Assembly: GCA_023055425.1 (NCBI GenBank)
Contig: JALGPY010000002.1
Coordinates: 118,432,088-118,496,087, forward strand
DNA length: 64,000 bases
Direction: 5' to 3'
Source: Linanthus parryae
Taxonomy: Eukaryota; Streptophyta; Magnoliopsida; Ericales; Polemoniaceae
The notes below the pieces were generated by a model. The model was not told the origin of the DNA. It made no database searches and was given only the letters and a program-made list of their open reading frames with translations. This document shows, one piece after another, positions 1 through 11,051 of this stretch; position 1 is the stretch's first letter, and every line of letters begins with the position of its first letter. The position numbers and the translations under genes were made by a program.

Positions 1-472
1 ATAAACAATAACAATGATCCGCACAAGACCCGCCAAGGATCACATAACTAGACGTCATAAAGATAGTAAGGATTACGTATCAAATACCTTGTTTGTCTCT
101 TTGGATGACTTCATGTGAAATAGCCTCCACATATCTATGGATAGTCCACGCCTCGTATCAAGTCTAGAGTCCTTCGACATCTTGTGCAAGCAATTGATGG
201 AAGGAGGAAGAAGAAGAATCACGCAAAACAGACCAAAGAGATGGCCGTGCCTCTCTTGGTGGCCGACGGGTATGGGACAACACTAGGGGCTTTCGACCCT
301 CTAGTGTTGTTCTCTCCTTGAATTGTTCTCTCTATTGTGTGATAACAATTTTGACACTTATGAGAAAAATAAGCTAGGAGTCTCTTTATATAGTCTAACA
401 ACTTCTTGTTAACCAATATTAGCCCCTCTCCTAATCATGTCCATATATGGATTAGTCCATATTGCAAACTAT
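1..472 (-). repeat. Partial LTR (R/U5 side) of Angela-lineage element A
   Basis: Collinear with 29097-29490 of the full LTR at 29064-30410 at roughly 90% by eye, so it is an LTR lying on the minus strand. About 33 bases of its U5 end lie outside the window. It keeps a TATA box (TTTATATA on the plus strand, 385-392) and the R-region hairpin (233-259). Everything upstream of about 80 bases before the TATA box, that is most of U3, is missing and is replaced directly by RNase H coding sequence. Open frames inside it are not genes. Confidence 0.85.
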
Positions 473-1817
473 TCCCTTGCTTGGAACTCTTCCATAGCTG
501 TAATGTACTCAGCTTCTGTTGTAGAATCATCAAATTTCCCTTGCTTGGAACTCTTCCAGCTCACAGCTCCTCCATTCAGGCAAAACACGTATCCAGACTG
601 CGATCTGTAGTCATCTTTGTCGGTTTGGAAGCTCGCATCAGTGTAACCGGTTACACTTAGCTCTTTCTTACCTCCAAATATCATGAACGCATCCTTAGTT
701 CTCAAGTACTTTAGGATGTTCTTGACAGCAATCCAGTGACTCTCACCCGGATTGGATTGATATCTGCTACCATACTCAACGCGTATGATACGTCTGGTCT
801 AGTACACAACATGGCGTACATGATGGATCTTATGGCCGAAGAATAGGGTATCCTACTCATGTGGTCCTTCGCAATCTCATTGGAGGGACAGTCATTCTTA
901 GAAAGAGTGACTCCATGCGACATGGGCAAGAATCCCTTCTTGGAATCTTGCATGTTGAACGTCTTCAACACCTTGTCTATATATGTGCTTTGACTTAGGC
1001 CGAGCAGCTTTCTAGATCTGTCCCTATAGATCATTATACCAAGTATATAGGCTGCATCTCCCAAGTCCTTCATTGCGAAACACTTTCCTAGCCAATCTTT
1101 AACAGATTAAAAAGTAGGAATATCTTTTCCAATGATTAGTATGTCATCCACATACAAGACCAGAAACACTACAGAGCTCCCACTAACCTTCTTGTAGACA
1201 CATGGCTCATCTTCATTCTTGATGAAGCCAAACTCTTTGACTGCGTCATCAAAATGTCGATTCCAACTCCTAGAAGCTTAATTTAATCCATAAATGGATC
1301 TTTGCAGCTTACAGACTTTATTGGCATTCTCTGGTCCTCAAAACCCTCCGGTTGTGTCATATACACGTCCTCGAGGAGGTTCCCATAAAGGAACGCTGTT
1401 TTGATATCCATTTTCCAAATCTCATAGTCGTAGTATGCTGCAATAGCAAGTAGGATTCAAATGGATTTAGTTAGTCATGGCGACTGGTGAAAAGGTGTCA
1501 TCATAGTCAATACCATGAATCTGTATATACCCTTTAGACACCAATCGCCCCTTATAGGCAACTACCTTGCCATCCATGTCGGTCTTCTTATTGAAGACCG
1601 ACTTGCACCCTATGGGCTGAGCCCCTTCAGGTGGTTCCACCAAAGTCCATACTTTGTTGGTATACATGGAATCCATTTCGTATCTCATTGCTTCTAGCCA
1701 CTTCTTGGAGTCTGGGCCTTTCATGGCCTCCGCGTAGGTTGCAGGCTCATCATCCATGAGTGGTACGTCATCGGGCTCAGTTAGAAGAAGTCCGTACCTC
1801 TCTGGCTCATGACGCAC
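473..1817 (-). pseudogene. Reverse transcriptase-RNase H remnant of element A
   Basis: Read on the minus strand, 1817-1467 encodes the start of the copia reverse transcriptase (conserved WTLVEPPEGAQPIGCK and the GIDYDDTFSPVAM block). 1466-1080 holds the central part with stops. The catalytic YVDD codons are intact at 1143-1154. 1073-711 gives the MKDLGDAAYILGIMIYRDRS block and 705-469 the RNase H with the DSTTEAEY motif. The RNase H breaks off after that motif and is followed by a second copy of the upstream KSSKQ-coding sequence and then LTR sequence. It cannot make an active enzyme. Confidence 0.88.
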
Positions 1818-1983
1818 TCTACATGACCTACGAATTTCCTGTGTTACCTGAACAGGTGTGGTTCCTGCTCATGTTCCATCATCGGTTCAGTGATTTGTGG
1901 TCCTTGAATTTCTTCAAGTTCTACAGTCCTCCCACTTGCTTCTTTAGAGACAAACTCTCTTTCTAGAAACACGCCGGTCCGAA

Positions 1984-3202
1984 CTACAAACACTTTGTTC
2001 TCGGTGGGATTGTAGAAATAATATTCTTTTGTTCCTTAGGATATCCCACAAATTTACACTTATCCGCTTTGGGCCCGAGCTTGTCTGTTTGTAAATGCGT
2101 TACATAGACATCGCAGCCCCAAATCTTCATAAACGACACTATGGGACGCTTCCCAGTCCATATCTCATATGGTGTCTTCATGACTGATTTGGATGGGACA
2201 CGGTTAATGATAAAAATTGTCATCATTAGAGCATGTCCCCAAAATGATATCGGAAGATCCGTTTGAGACATCATAGATCGCACCAAATCCAATAGTGTGC
2301 GATTCCTCCTCTCGGATACGCCATTCCATTGTGGCGTTCCGGGTGGATTGAGATGGGATACTATCCCACACTCTCTAAGATACTCATCAAACTATTGGCT
2401 TATGTATTCTCCTCCACGATCCGATCGTAGAGGTTTAATACTTTTACCAAGTTGCTTCTCACTTCATTCTTGAATTCTTTGAACAATTCAAAGGATTCGG
2501 ATTTGGCCTTCATAAGGTATACAAATCCATATCTACTGAAATCATCAGTAAACGTAATGAAGTAGGGGTAAGCACCTCTGGCAGGCGTGGGGAACGGCCC
2601 ACATACATCGGTATGTATGAGTGCCAGTAACTCACTAGTCCTCTCACCTTTTTTTTATTGAAAGGGGACTTTGTCATTTTTCCTAATAAACAATATTCAC
2701 ATGCCTCATATGATTCCAAATCAAATGAGTCTAGAAGTCCATCCTTATGGAGTCTAGCTATGCGTTTCTCATTTATATGGCCTAAACGACAATGCCATAG
2801 ACACGTAGGATTTAAATCGTTAGTTTTAATCCTTTTAGTATTTATATTATATATTGGACTATTTAGATCAAGAATATACAATCCATTAGACAAATGTGCA
2901 CTAAAATAGTGCATACTATCAAAATAAATGGAGAAACACGTGTCCTTTATTGAAATAGAAAAACCCTTCTCGTCCAAACAAGAAATGAGAATAATGTTTC
3001 TGCTCATAGCAGGCACATAAAAGCAATTGTCTAACTCTAAAATAAGTCCAGAAGGCAAAGATGGCTCATAAACGCTTACAGCTAATGCAGCAACTCTTGC
3101 TCCATTCTCGACGCGCATATCTATCTCTCCTTTAGCCAATCTTCTACTTCTTTTCAAATCCTGCACATTTCGAAAAATGTGATAACCACATCCAGTATCC
3201 AA
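1984..3202 (-). pseudogene. Protease/pre-integrase/integrase remnant of element A
   Basis: The minus strand from 3202 begins at the aspartic protease active site (DTGCG), then runs through the GAG-pre-integrase zinc region (LWHCRLGHINE...CEYCLLGK). The integrase core is recognisable but broken near 2500-2640, where the protein leaves the family sequence. 2292-1984 resumes in the integrase C-terminal part (MDLVRSMM...SFWGHAL...WGCDVYV). Compared with element C the order is collinear. At least one frameshift and several substitutions separate the blocks. Confidence 0.85.
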
Positions 3203-4082
3203 TACCCAGGATGAAGAAATAGAAAGATTGACGTCTATAAATACCTGGTGACGGTGGAATCACTATTCCAAGCTTCTTATCCTCCAGATATTTACGGCAA
3301 TTCCTCCTCCAGTGATCCAGCTGGCTACAGTAGTGACATTCACCTTTAGCCACGCCCCCACTAGGCTTTAGGGCTTCCTTGGATTTTGCAACTTTCTTGC
3401 GCTTTCCTTTGGAAGTAGAGGCAACTCCTTTTCCCTTCCTCTTATGCACCATCATTATGGATTTGCCCTTGCCTTTGTTGATGCTCTGTTCAGCTATCTT
3501 CAGCATGTTCAACAAGTCTGGCAGAGTTTTACTGATCTCGTTCATATTATAGTTCATGATAAACTGATTATAATTGTCAGGTAACGATTGCAAGACAAGA
3601 TCAGTAGCCAAATCTTGGCTAAGTGGGAATCCCAGTCTCTCAAGGTTCTCAATTTACCCGTTCATTCGGAGTACATGAGGCCCTACTGGATTCCCTTCCG
3701 CAAGACTACTCTTGAACAATGCTTTGGACACCTCATATCGCTCATGCCTTGCCTGTTCCTGAAACAATTGTTTCAAGTGTATGATCATATCATAGGCCTC
3801 CATGCTCTCGTGCTGCTTCTAAAGCTCAGCAGTCATGGTGCAGAGCATGAGGCAAGTCACGTCATTAGAATCATCAATATACTTCTGACGTGCCCTTACA
3901 TCTGCTAGAACAGACTCATCCTGTGGTGGGGCTGGAATTGGAGTGTCCAAGACGTACAACTTCTTTTCTTGCTTAAGGACAATCCTTAAGTTTCTATATC
4001 AGTCAAGGAAATTTGTTTCAGACAGTTTGTCCTTCTCAAGGAAAGATCGTAGGGGTGAAGTCGATGCGTTGTTGTTTTCCAT
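3203..4082 (-). pseudogene. gag remnant of element A
   Basis: Starts at ATG 4082-4080 (MENN..., same start as element C). A UBN2-type Gag follows, ending in a lysine-rich linker and a CCHC zinc knuckle, CHYCSQLDHWRRNC, near 3300-3345. A Trp codon has become TGA at about 3999-4001 (codons around NFLD-Y), and other stops occur in the middle. The intact 3' part of the frame is 3611-3144. Gag would form the virus-like particle and bind the element RNA; this copy is dead. Confidence 0.88.
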
Positions 4083-5751
4083 TTGGAATTCTATAAAAAC
4101 GAGAAATGTGCAATTTTAGTATTTTGAACAATTTAACTATATTCAATAATGTGTATATCATCAAATATAGCTCCCACTATTTTTCTCAGATTAATAGCCC
4201 TCACCATTAATGCGGAAAATATCATGCATATTTTCTAGTAGGTCCAAGATCCCTTTTTCACTTCTTCTTGAGCTTGCTTTGACAAGTCACCCAATAATTG
4301 GTTATTTAGGTAGGAACCATTCCAATTGAACGCTATGCAACTCTTGGTCCAATTAGGTGAATAAATCATTATTCATTATCCTTTAGATAACACATAATTG
4401 TCATGCATCTAGGTTCATCAATCCAGTTGATTCTTACCTAGTTGCGTCCAACCTCTTGCTTCAACATACATACATTACTAGCTTGTGTCGTCCGCAACAC
4501 ATCATGGTGAATTAAAATCGCCTTGCTTTGGCAAGCCCGAATTTAATAGACCCTGATCATGAAGGATGTTTAGGCAAGAGAAGGCAAAACACAATATTCT
4601 ATTTGAGGGATTTTAATAGTCATTATTTGTTTGGTTGATCTAATCAACATGATCTTCTTATTTGGATTGGGCAATCCACAATAAAAGACCATATTTGTTT
4701 ATTATTATCTTGTTAACATTTTGCTAGTATCGCCATACACACAAAAATAAATAACAAGACATAAATAATAAACATCCACAATAGAAAAATAACATGGCAT
4801 GGATATGGCCCCTAGACTAAGATATTATCAAGCCAATGATAATATCTATTTGCCCTAAAGTGACAAGCTCATCTCCATGTGCTCCACCATAGTTGCACGC
4901 CTAGGGTAGGGAGTCTTCATTGTCTTTTGGCTTCTTGGTTCTCCGGTCTTCTTCTCCATGCTCTTGGCTATCATCCAAATATTTCTAATTCTAGCCTAAC
5001 ATCTAGAATAAATAAATAAATAAATAAATAAATAAAGCCTCACATGTTGAGGAGAAAAACGACTCGCAGGCCGTAAAACCTAATTAATTATTACATTAAT
5101 TTGATCAGCTCGCAGGCCGTAAACCACACCACAAAAACATAAAAAATCCACAACCTAGGCCATACCCATCCACCATGCAACAAAGAACATAATAAAGTTA
5201 AAACCAATTTTTAACGCGCTTGTTCAATTTTAGTTGAATTGGACATACTAGGGTCAAAACGGTCCAAGAGGTTCACCAAGGGAATGGCCGAACTAACCAA
5301 GGAACCACCAAACTAGGCCCGGCCCGGCCGGCCCCTAGCCCGCACGGCTAGGCCGTGCGCTAGGGTGTGCCAGCCCCTTGGGGCCGTGTGTCTTGGACGG
5401 CAAGCAAGAGAGGGGGCGGTCCCTTATGGGTCACACCTTCCTATGGAATTGTTTCCAAAACTATTCCTTCCCATATTGGGTTGTTTCCAAAACACCCTTT
5501 TGCCCTGATGTCCAAGTTTAATTATTTCCATACTTGAAAAACCCCTTTCCCAAGCATGTGCCCAAACCCTAGTTCTTGATCCAAAATTCCACACATCCTA
5601 TGTGATCAAACTCACTAATTTACACATCCAATGTTAAATTAAATCCTGTATATTGCATCTACTATGCCAATTAAATTCAGTTTCTCGTAATATGAATAAA
5701 ACGGTGTAAAACTGAAATCTTAACACATAAAATCATGTTATGCACTACGAC
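4083..5751 (-). other. Untranslated leader of element A
   Basis: About 1.67 kb without a credible gene between the primer site and gag. It contains a (TAAA)n microsatellite at about 5007-5037, a pair of CTCGCAGGCCGTAAA motifs (5063-5078 and 5109-5123) around AT-rich inverted sequence, and a GC-rich hairpin at 5333-5365. The same blocks occur in the leaders of C and D and partly in B, so they belong to the element family. Confidence 0.85.
5333..5365 (-). other. Conserved leader hairpin, element A copy
   Basis: Seven pairs (5333-5339 with 5359-5365), a two-base bulge (5340-5341), seven more pairs (5342-5348 with 5352-5358) and a TAG loop. It lies about 400 nt downstream of the primer site. Counterparts at the same place in B, C and D have different stem sequence but still pair. 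Confidence 0.75.
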
Positions 5752-5752
5752 C

Positions 5753-5769
5753 TGTGGCTCTGGTACCAC
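5753..5769 (-). other. Primer binding site of element A
   Basis: On the minus strand this reads GTGGTACCAGAGCCACA, directly after the LTR. It is one base different from TGGTATCAGAGC, the plant initiator Met-tRNA complement used by copia elements. Confidence 0.85.
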
Positions 5770-7188
5770 TGTTGGGTTTTGATGTAAGTAACGCAGCAGA
5801 ATAAAAAAAAATTAATTCCTACTCAAAGCCCACCAAGGATCACAGGAAGAGATATTCATAACATGATGAAGGACATAAAGGATGTGTACCTTTTGGTTCG
5901 AGAGATCACACGAATAATATTGTCCCCGTCTCTACGGTTGATCCACTCTAAAGGTGAGATCTAGATTCTTCCTTCTCCTAGTGCTAGCTTGGACAGGAGG
6001 AAGAGGGTAGAACGAATCAAGCAACGGAGGACAAAGAGAGGGTTCGGCCCTCTCCTTGTGGTCGACGGGTAGAGCGGACGGGCTAGGGGCTTCGGCCTCT
6101 AGTCTTGTCATGCTCTCTCTTTTCTTTCTCTCCCACTCACTTATGTTATGAGCATTAGTTGTGGGAAGGAAGCTAGAGAATCATTTATATAGTCCAACAA
6201 CTCCTTGTTAACTACATAAAGGCCCTTCCTAGTTCAACATGAACTTGGATTAGTCCCTTCCTTGCATATTAGTCCTACTAAGTTTGCAAGGTGTTGCAAA
6301 GTGATCCTTCTAATTAATTAATCATATTAATCCCAAATCTAGTTCAACTCTATTTGACGTGTGACCCCATAGGTTTTTACTTAGTTGGTAGTAACTAATT
6401 ACTAACATGGAGCGGTGTCTAGCAACACATCCACGCAACCCAACTAATAGAAATAAGTCAGTGATCCCAACAACCCTTTTTTCCCAATATTACATATTGA
6501 ACTATCCCTTTGTCTCCATATCCGGATTGGACACGAGACATAAATAGTCACACTCGTATATCCAATCCATAGTTCCTCGATCCTGGGAATATGCTTACGC
6601 AAGCATATAACATCATATCTCCATATTGATTTATCTGAGTCTGATCAGACATTCAATAAGCACCATTCCTCGAGTGGTCGTGGACATTTACTCCCATTTT
6701 GTGGGAGGGACAAATCCTCTCTACATCACTACAATCTCTAAGCTTGCTTGCTATCATGCCCGATAACTACCTTTATAGTTACCCAGTTACGGTGTAACGT
6801 TTGATAATATCAAAGCGTGATATTTCACAACTAGAGTATCTAGTGACTTCAAGTCTAAGGATTGCAATTATATTAGCACTACGAGAAGCGATCGTGAATT
6901 TAGCATAATCTAATGTATCCTTCTCGTTGTGGGCCAATCCAATATGCCATTACTCCTAATGCATACCGATGTGCTAGACTTGATGTCCCCATATCAATCT
7001 ACCCACATACTAGTCTATAGTTGATCATCCTGTTAATCAATATAATCGACTAGGGATATTTAAGAATATAACAGTTATATTCTAAGGATTTCATTCATGT
7101 GAACATATCTCCACATCGATAACACAATGAATAGTAAGTCCATATCAATGTCACGAGAAATAGATTGTCTATAGGCATATTTCCAACA
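5770..7188 (-). repeat. Middle LTR shared by elements A and B
   Basis: On the minus strand it starts TGTTGGAAATATGCC at 7188 and ends CA at 5770 (1419 bp). A primer site adjoins it on the left (so it is the 5' LTR of A) and a polypurine tract adjoins on the right (so it is the 3' LTR of B). TATA box TTTATATA at 6184-6191 and R-region hairpin at 6031-6059. Its U3 resembles the LTR at 29064-30410, but its R/U5 part is much more different, which suggests a mosaic history. Confidence 0.88.
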
Positions 7189-7200
7189 GTCTCCCACTTG
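7189..7200 (-). other. Polypurine tract of element B
   Basis: Minus strand reads CAAGTGGGAGAC immediately before the LTR start. The same tract precedes the 3' LTRs of C (24859-24869) and D (20168-20178). It primes plus-strand DNA synthesis. Confidence 0.85.
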
Positions 7201-9591
7201 CACTAGAGTCAATTTGGTGCATCTTATGCCTATTGATCTAGCGCGGACCTCACGCCTATACTGCGCAAGGTAAGAGAGACATATGCTGGTACTTTTCATA
7301 TGTTCACATCTCCTCTATCGACAGTCAATGAGATATAATTTTCTGAGTATGTGCATCCAATGCAGCAATATACTCAGTCCTCTGTGTTAGAATCGGCAAC
7401 TAAATCTTGTCTGGAACCTTTCCAGCTCATGGGCCCTTCCATTAAGGCAAAACACAAACCTTGACTATAATTTGAAATCATCTTTAGTAGATTGGAAGTT
7501 CACATCACTCTAACCCCTTACAGTGAACTCTTCCTGTCCTCTATATATCAAGAATTCATCCTTTATTTCTTCTTAAGTACTTAAGGATATTCTTGATAAT
7601 TATCCAGTGACACTCACCCGGATTGAATGGTATCCATATTTCATATCATATGACATGTCTGGCCTAGTACATAAAATGGCGTATCTCGTGAATCTTATCC
7701 ATACGGTCCTTCTAAATCTAATTGGAATGACAATTAGCCTTCCAAGACTAATTCCATATGACATAGGTAAGAATTCATACTCTTCTTATGTTGAACTATT
7801 TCAATACCTTTGTCAATATATGTACTTTATCCTAAGCTTAACAGCTTTCTTGATTTATCTCCATAGATATTTATAGGTTGCTTCGCCTAAGTCTATCATT
7901 GAAATCAATTCTCTAGCCAATCTTTAACAGATTGCAGAGTAGAGACATTATTCCCAATGATTAGTATGTCTCCACATACAAAACCAGAAATATAACTGCA
8001 ATCCCACTAACCTTCTTGTAAACACAAGCTTCATCTTCTTTCTTGATGGAATTAAACCATTTGATTTCATCATTAATCAAAGATTCCAACTCCAAGAAGC
8101 TTGATTTAATCCATAAATGGATCATTGCAACTTACACGTCTTTTGAGAACGCTCTAGATCGACAAAACCCTTTAGGTGTGTCATACACATCAAGGAGGTT
8201 TCTATATCCATCTGTCAAATTGTGCAAGCTACAGCTGCAAGCAACATGCGAAATGGATTTAAGCATCGCAATTGGGAAAAGATTTTTTCATAGTCCATAC
8301 TATGAACTCGCAGGAAACCACTAGCCACCAATCGTCCCTTAAAAGTAATCCCATTACCATCCATGTTGGTTTCCTCATAACCCACTTACACCTATGGGTC
8401 CTATCCTTTCAGGTGGTTCCACCAAAGTCCATACTTTGTTTGTATACATGGATTCCATTTCGTATCTGATGGCTCTAAGCCATTACTAAGAATATGGCGC
8501 CACTCGTGGCTACCTCATAGGCTATAGGCTCATCTCAATGAGAAATACATCACTGGGTTATGAAAAATCAATATTTCCTCTAACTCCTTGACATATTCTA
8601 CCTGACTACGAGGTCCTTGTGTTACCTGAGTAGGTTTCTCCATAACATCTTGTGATCCTGCTCATATTCCATCAAATGATTAATGTTATTTCGTGGTTCT
8701 TGAACTCATTCAAGTTCTACTGTCCTCCCACTGTGTCTTTTTAGAGACAATCTCTTTCTAGAAACTCAGTTGTTCAAACAACAAACAATTTGTTCTCGAT
8801 TGTATTGTAGAAATAATACCCTATTGTTTCCTTAGGATATTCCACAAAACATATTTATCCGACTTGGGTCCAAGTTTATTTAACCGTAAACACTTTACAT
8901 GAACTTCGCAACCTCAAATCCTTATGAATGATGTACTAAGACACTTCCTAGTCCATATCTTATATGGTGTTATTCATAACTGATATTCATGGAACAAGGT
9001 TAAGGGCGAAATTCGTTGTAACTAGAAATTGGCCCCGAAAGTAAACTGGAAGTTCTGTTTGACACATCATGGACCGAACCGTGTCCAACAAGGTCCGATC
9101 TCAACTCTCAGACACGCCATTCCATAATGGTGTTCTAGGTAGAGTGGGTTGGGATCACATCCCATACCTCCTTAGATGCTCAAATTATTGGCTTAAGTAC
9201 TCACGCCTCTACGATCGTATCGTAGAGCTTTGATACTTTTGCCAAACTAGTTCTTTACTTCATTCTTGAATTCTTTGAAAGTTTCAAAGGATTCTGATTT
9301 GTTTGTTCATAAGATCCACAAATCCATATTTCTATGATGCTATCAGTAAATATGAAGAAGTACCGAAAACTATATTTAGCCCTTGTGCTTAGTGGTCCGT
9401 ATACATCAGCATGTAGGCATCCAAAAGATCATATCTTTTCTTAGTAAATAATTCTTACATGTATCATATGATTCATAATGAAATGAGTCCAGAAACCCAT
9501 CCTTATGGAGTTTAGAAATGTATTTCTTATTCATGTGCTCTAAACGACAATGCTAGAGTTAAGTGAGATGAAATTCTCATGATTTAAGGAT

Positions 9592-9596
9592 ATACA
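9592..9596. repeat. Target site duplication of element C, left (ATACA)
   Basis: ATACA lies directly before the C LTR start at 9597 and again directly after the C LTR end (26306-26310). Five base pairs is the usual copia duplication. Confidence 0.95.
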
Positions 9597-11032
9597 TGTT
9601 GGAATAGATGCCCTAGAGGCAATCTAGTTTAGTATGAATTTGTAATTGGCTAGAAAATTCATTTATTATTTATTGGATATTTAATATAATGAAGTCCTTA
9701 GATTTACAATCGTGTTGTTTATCTTAAATATCCCTAGTCAAATATAATGATTAATGGGACAATCATCTATAGACTAGTATGGGGTTGGATTGATATGGAG
9801 ATATCACGATCCAACACATAGGTGTGCATTACCGAATGTTGCACTGGATTGACCCATCACCGAGAAGGCTACATACATGTTATGTTGAGTCACAAGTGCT
9901 TCTCGGGTACAATGGTATTGTCATCCTTAGACTTGAAGTCACTAGATATTCTAGTTGTGGATCATTGTGATCTTGGTAGCGTTAAACGCTACACCGTGAC
10001 TGGGTAGTTATAAAGGCGTGTACTGGATACAATGAGAAGCAAGCTTAGAGATCGTAGTGGACGTAGAGAGGATTTGCCCCTCCCACATAACGGGAGCAAA
10101 TATCCTAGGCCACTCGAGGGATAGTGCTTATAGAATGTCTGGCCAGACTCAAATAAATCAATATATGGAATATTGATGTTATTTGCACGAATAAGGCTAT
10201 TCCATGGATCGAGAAACTATGGATTGGATATACGAGTGTGACTTGTATGTCTCGTGTCCAATCCGGATATGGAGGCAAAGGGATGAGACAATTACTTGTA
10301 CAAGGTTGTCTATATGACTATTCTATTAGTTGGCTAGAATGGATGTTTTGCTAGAAACCGCTCCATATTAACAAAGAGTTGCTACCAACTAGATAGAACC
10401 TATGGGGTCACACGCTATATAGAGTTGTACTAGATTTGGAATTAATTAATTGGATTAGTTAATTAGAAGGATCACTTTGCAAACCCTTGCAAACTTAGTA
10501 GGGACTAATTTGCAAGGAAGGGACTAAATTGAATTCTAGTTGGACTAGAATAAGTCCTTTAGGTAGTTAACAAGGAGTTGTTGGACTATATAAAGGACCC
10601 TCCTTCCTTCCCTCCTAATAACTTAGAACTTATGCTCTAAAGAGAACATAACAAGAGTGGGAGAGAACAAAGGAGAGAGAGAGCAAGCAACAAGGAGGCC
10701 GACGCCACCCTTGCCGCCGCCCCTCGTCCCCGACGCCAAAAGAGGGCCGAAGCCCCTCTTTTGTCTCGTTTTACGTGATTCCTTCACCCTCCTCTCATTC
10801 CGGGCTAGCACCAAGGAGATTGGAGATCTAGGATCAACTCTAGGCGTGGATCAACTATAGAGAACGTGACACTATTCGCGTTTGAAGTCATCAAGGAGAA
10901 CCCAAAGGTGTGTTTATGATTTCTTACCTTCACTATCGTTATGCATCTAGACTTGTGATCCTTGGAGGGTTTTGCATGGTTGTTTGTTTGATTATGCTTC
11001 CGTTTGCGCGATCCATGAATCAAAACCCTACA
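9597..11032 (+). repeat. 5' LTR of element C
   Basis: Starts TGTTGGAATAGATGCCC and ends CCCTACA. TATA box TATATAAA at 10587-10594. R-region hairpin at 10738-10762 (AAAAGAGGG against CCCCTCTTTT). An old target duplication precedes it and a primer site follows it. Open frames inside (for example 10657-10860) have no family match and repeat in the other LTR, so they are not genes. Confidence 0.95.
10587..10594 (+). promoter_or_regulatory. LTR promoter TATA box (C, 5' LTR)
   Basis: TATATAAA in the context TTGGACTATATAAAGGA, about 440 bases before the LTR end. It is conserved at 25860-25867, 14681-14688, 21300-21307 and, on the minus strand, at 6184-6191 and 385-392. Transcription would be expected to start about 30 bases downstream. 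Confidence 0.7.
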
Positions 11033-11033
11033 G

Positions 11034-11051
11034 TGGTATCAGAGCCACAGG
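11034..11051 (+). other. Primer binding site of element C
   Basis: TGGTATCAGAGCCACAGG, one base after the LTR end. The first twelve bases are the standard complement of the plant initiator Met-tRNA 3' end. Confidence 0.92.

Larger units (their letters stand above)
473..5769 (-). mobile_element. Body of Angela-lineage Ty1/copia element A (decayed)
   Basis: Minus-strand internal region in the copia order gag, protease, integrase, reverse transcriptase, RNase H, reading from 4082 down to about 473. A primer site and a ~1.67 kb leader lie on its right. Its Gag starts like that of element C (MENN...), so it belongs to the coding branch. Many stops and frameshifts make it inactive. It is joined on the left to the LTR remnant 1-472, with loss of the pol 3' end and the polypurine tract, and on the right to the LTR 5770-7188. 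Confidence 0.9.
7189..9596 (-). mobile_element. Element B, 3' half (pol remnant), left of the C insertion
   Basis: Minus-strand remnant collinear with RNase H (about 7320-7590), reverse transcriptase (about 7590-8500), integrase (about 8800-9400) and the pre-integrase region (to 9596) of element C, but with stops and indels throughout. At 7964-7979 the YVDD codons have lost one base (TATGTGGAGACATA on the sense strand), the same lesion as in element D. The last codons at 9596 continue at 26306, showing that C inserted here. Confidence 0.85.

Noticed and set aside
11034..11051. tRNA gene at TGGTATCAGAGCCACAGG sites
   Set aside because: Only the tRNA 3'-end complement is present, at the exact primer position after each LTR. 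No cloverleaf surrounds it.
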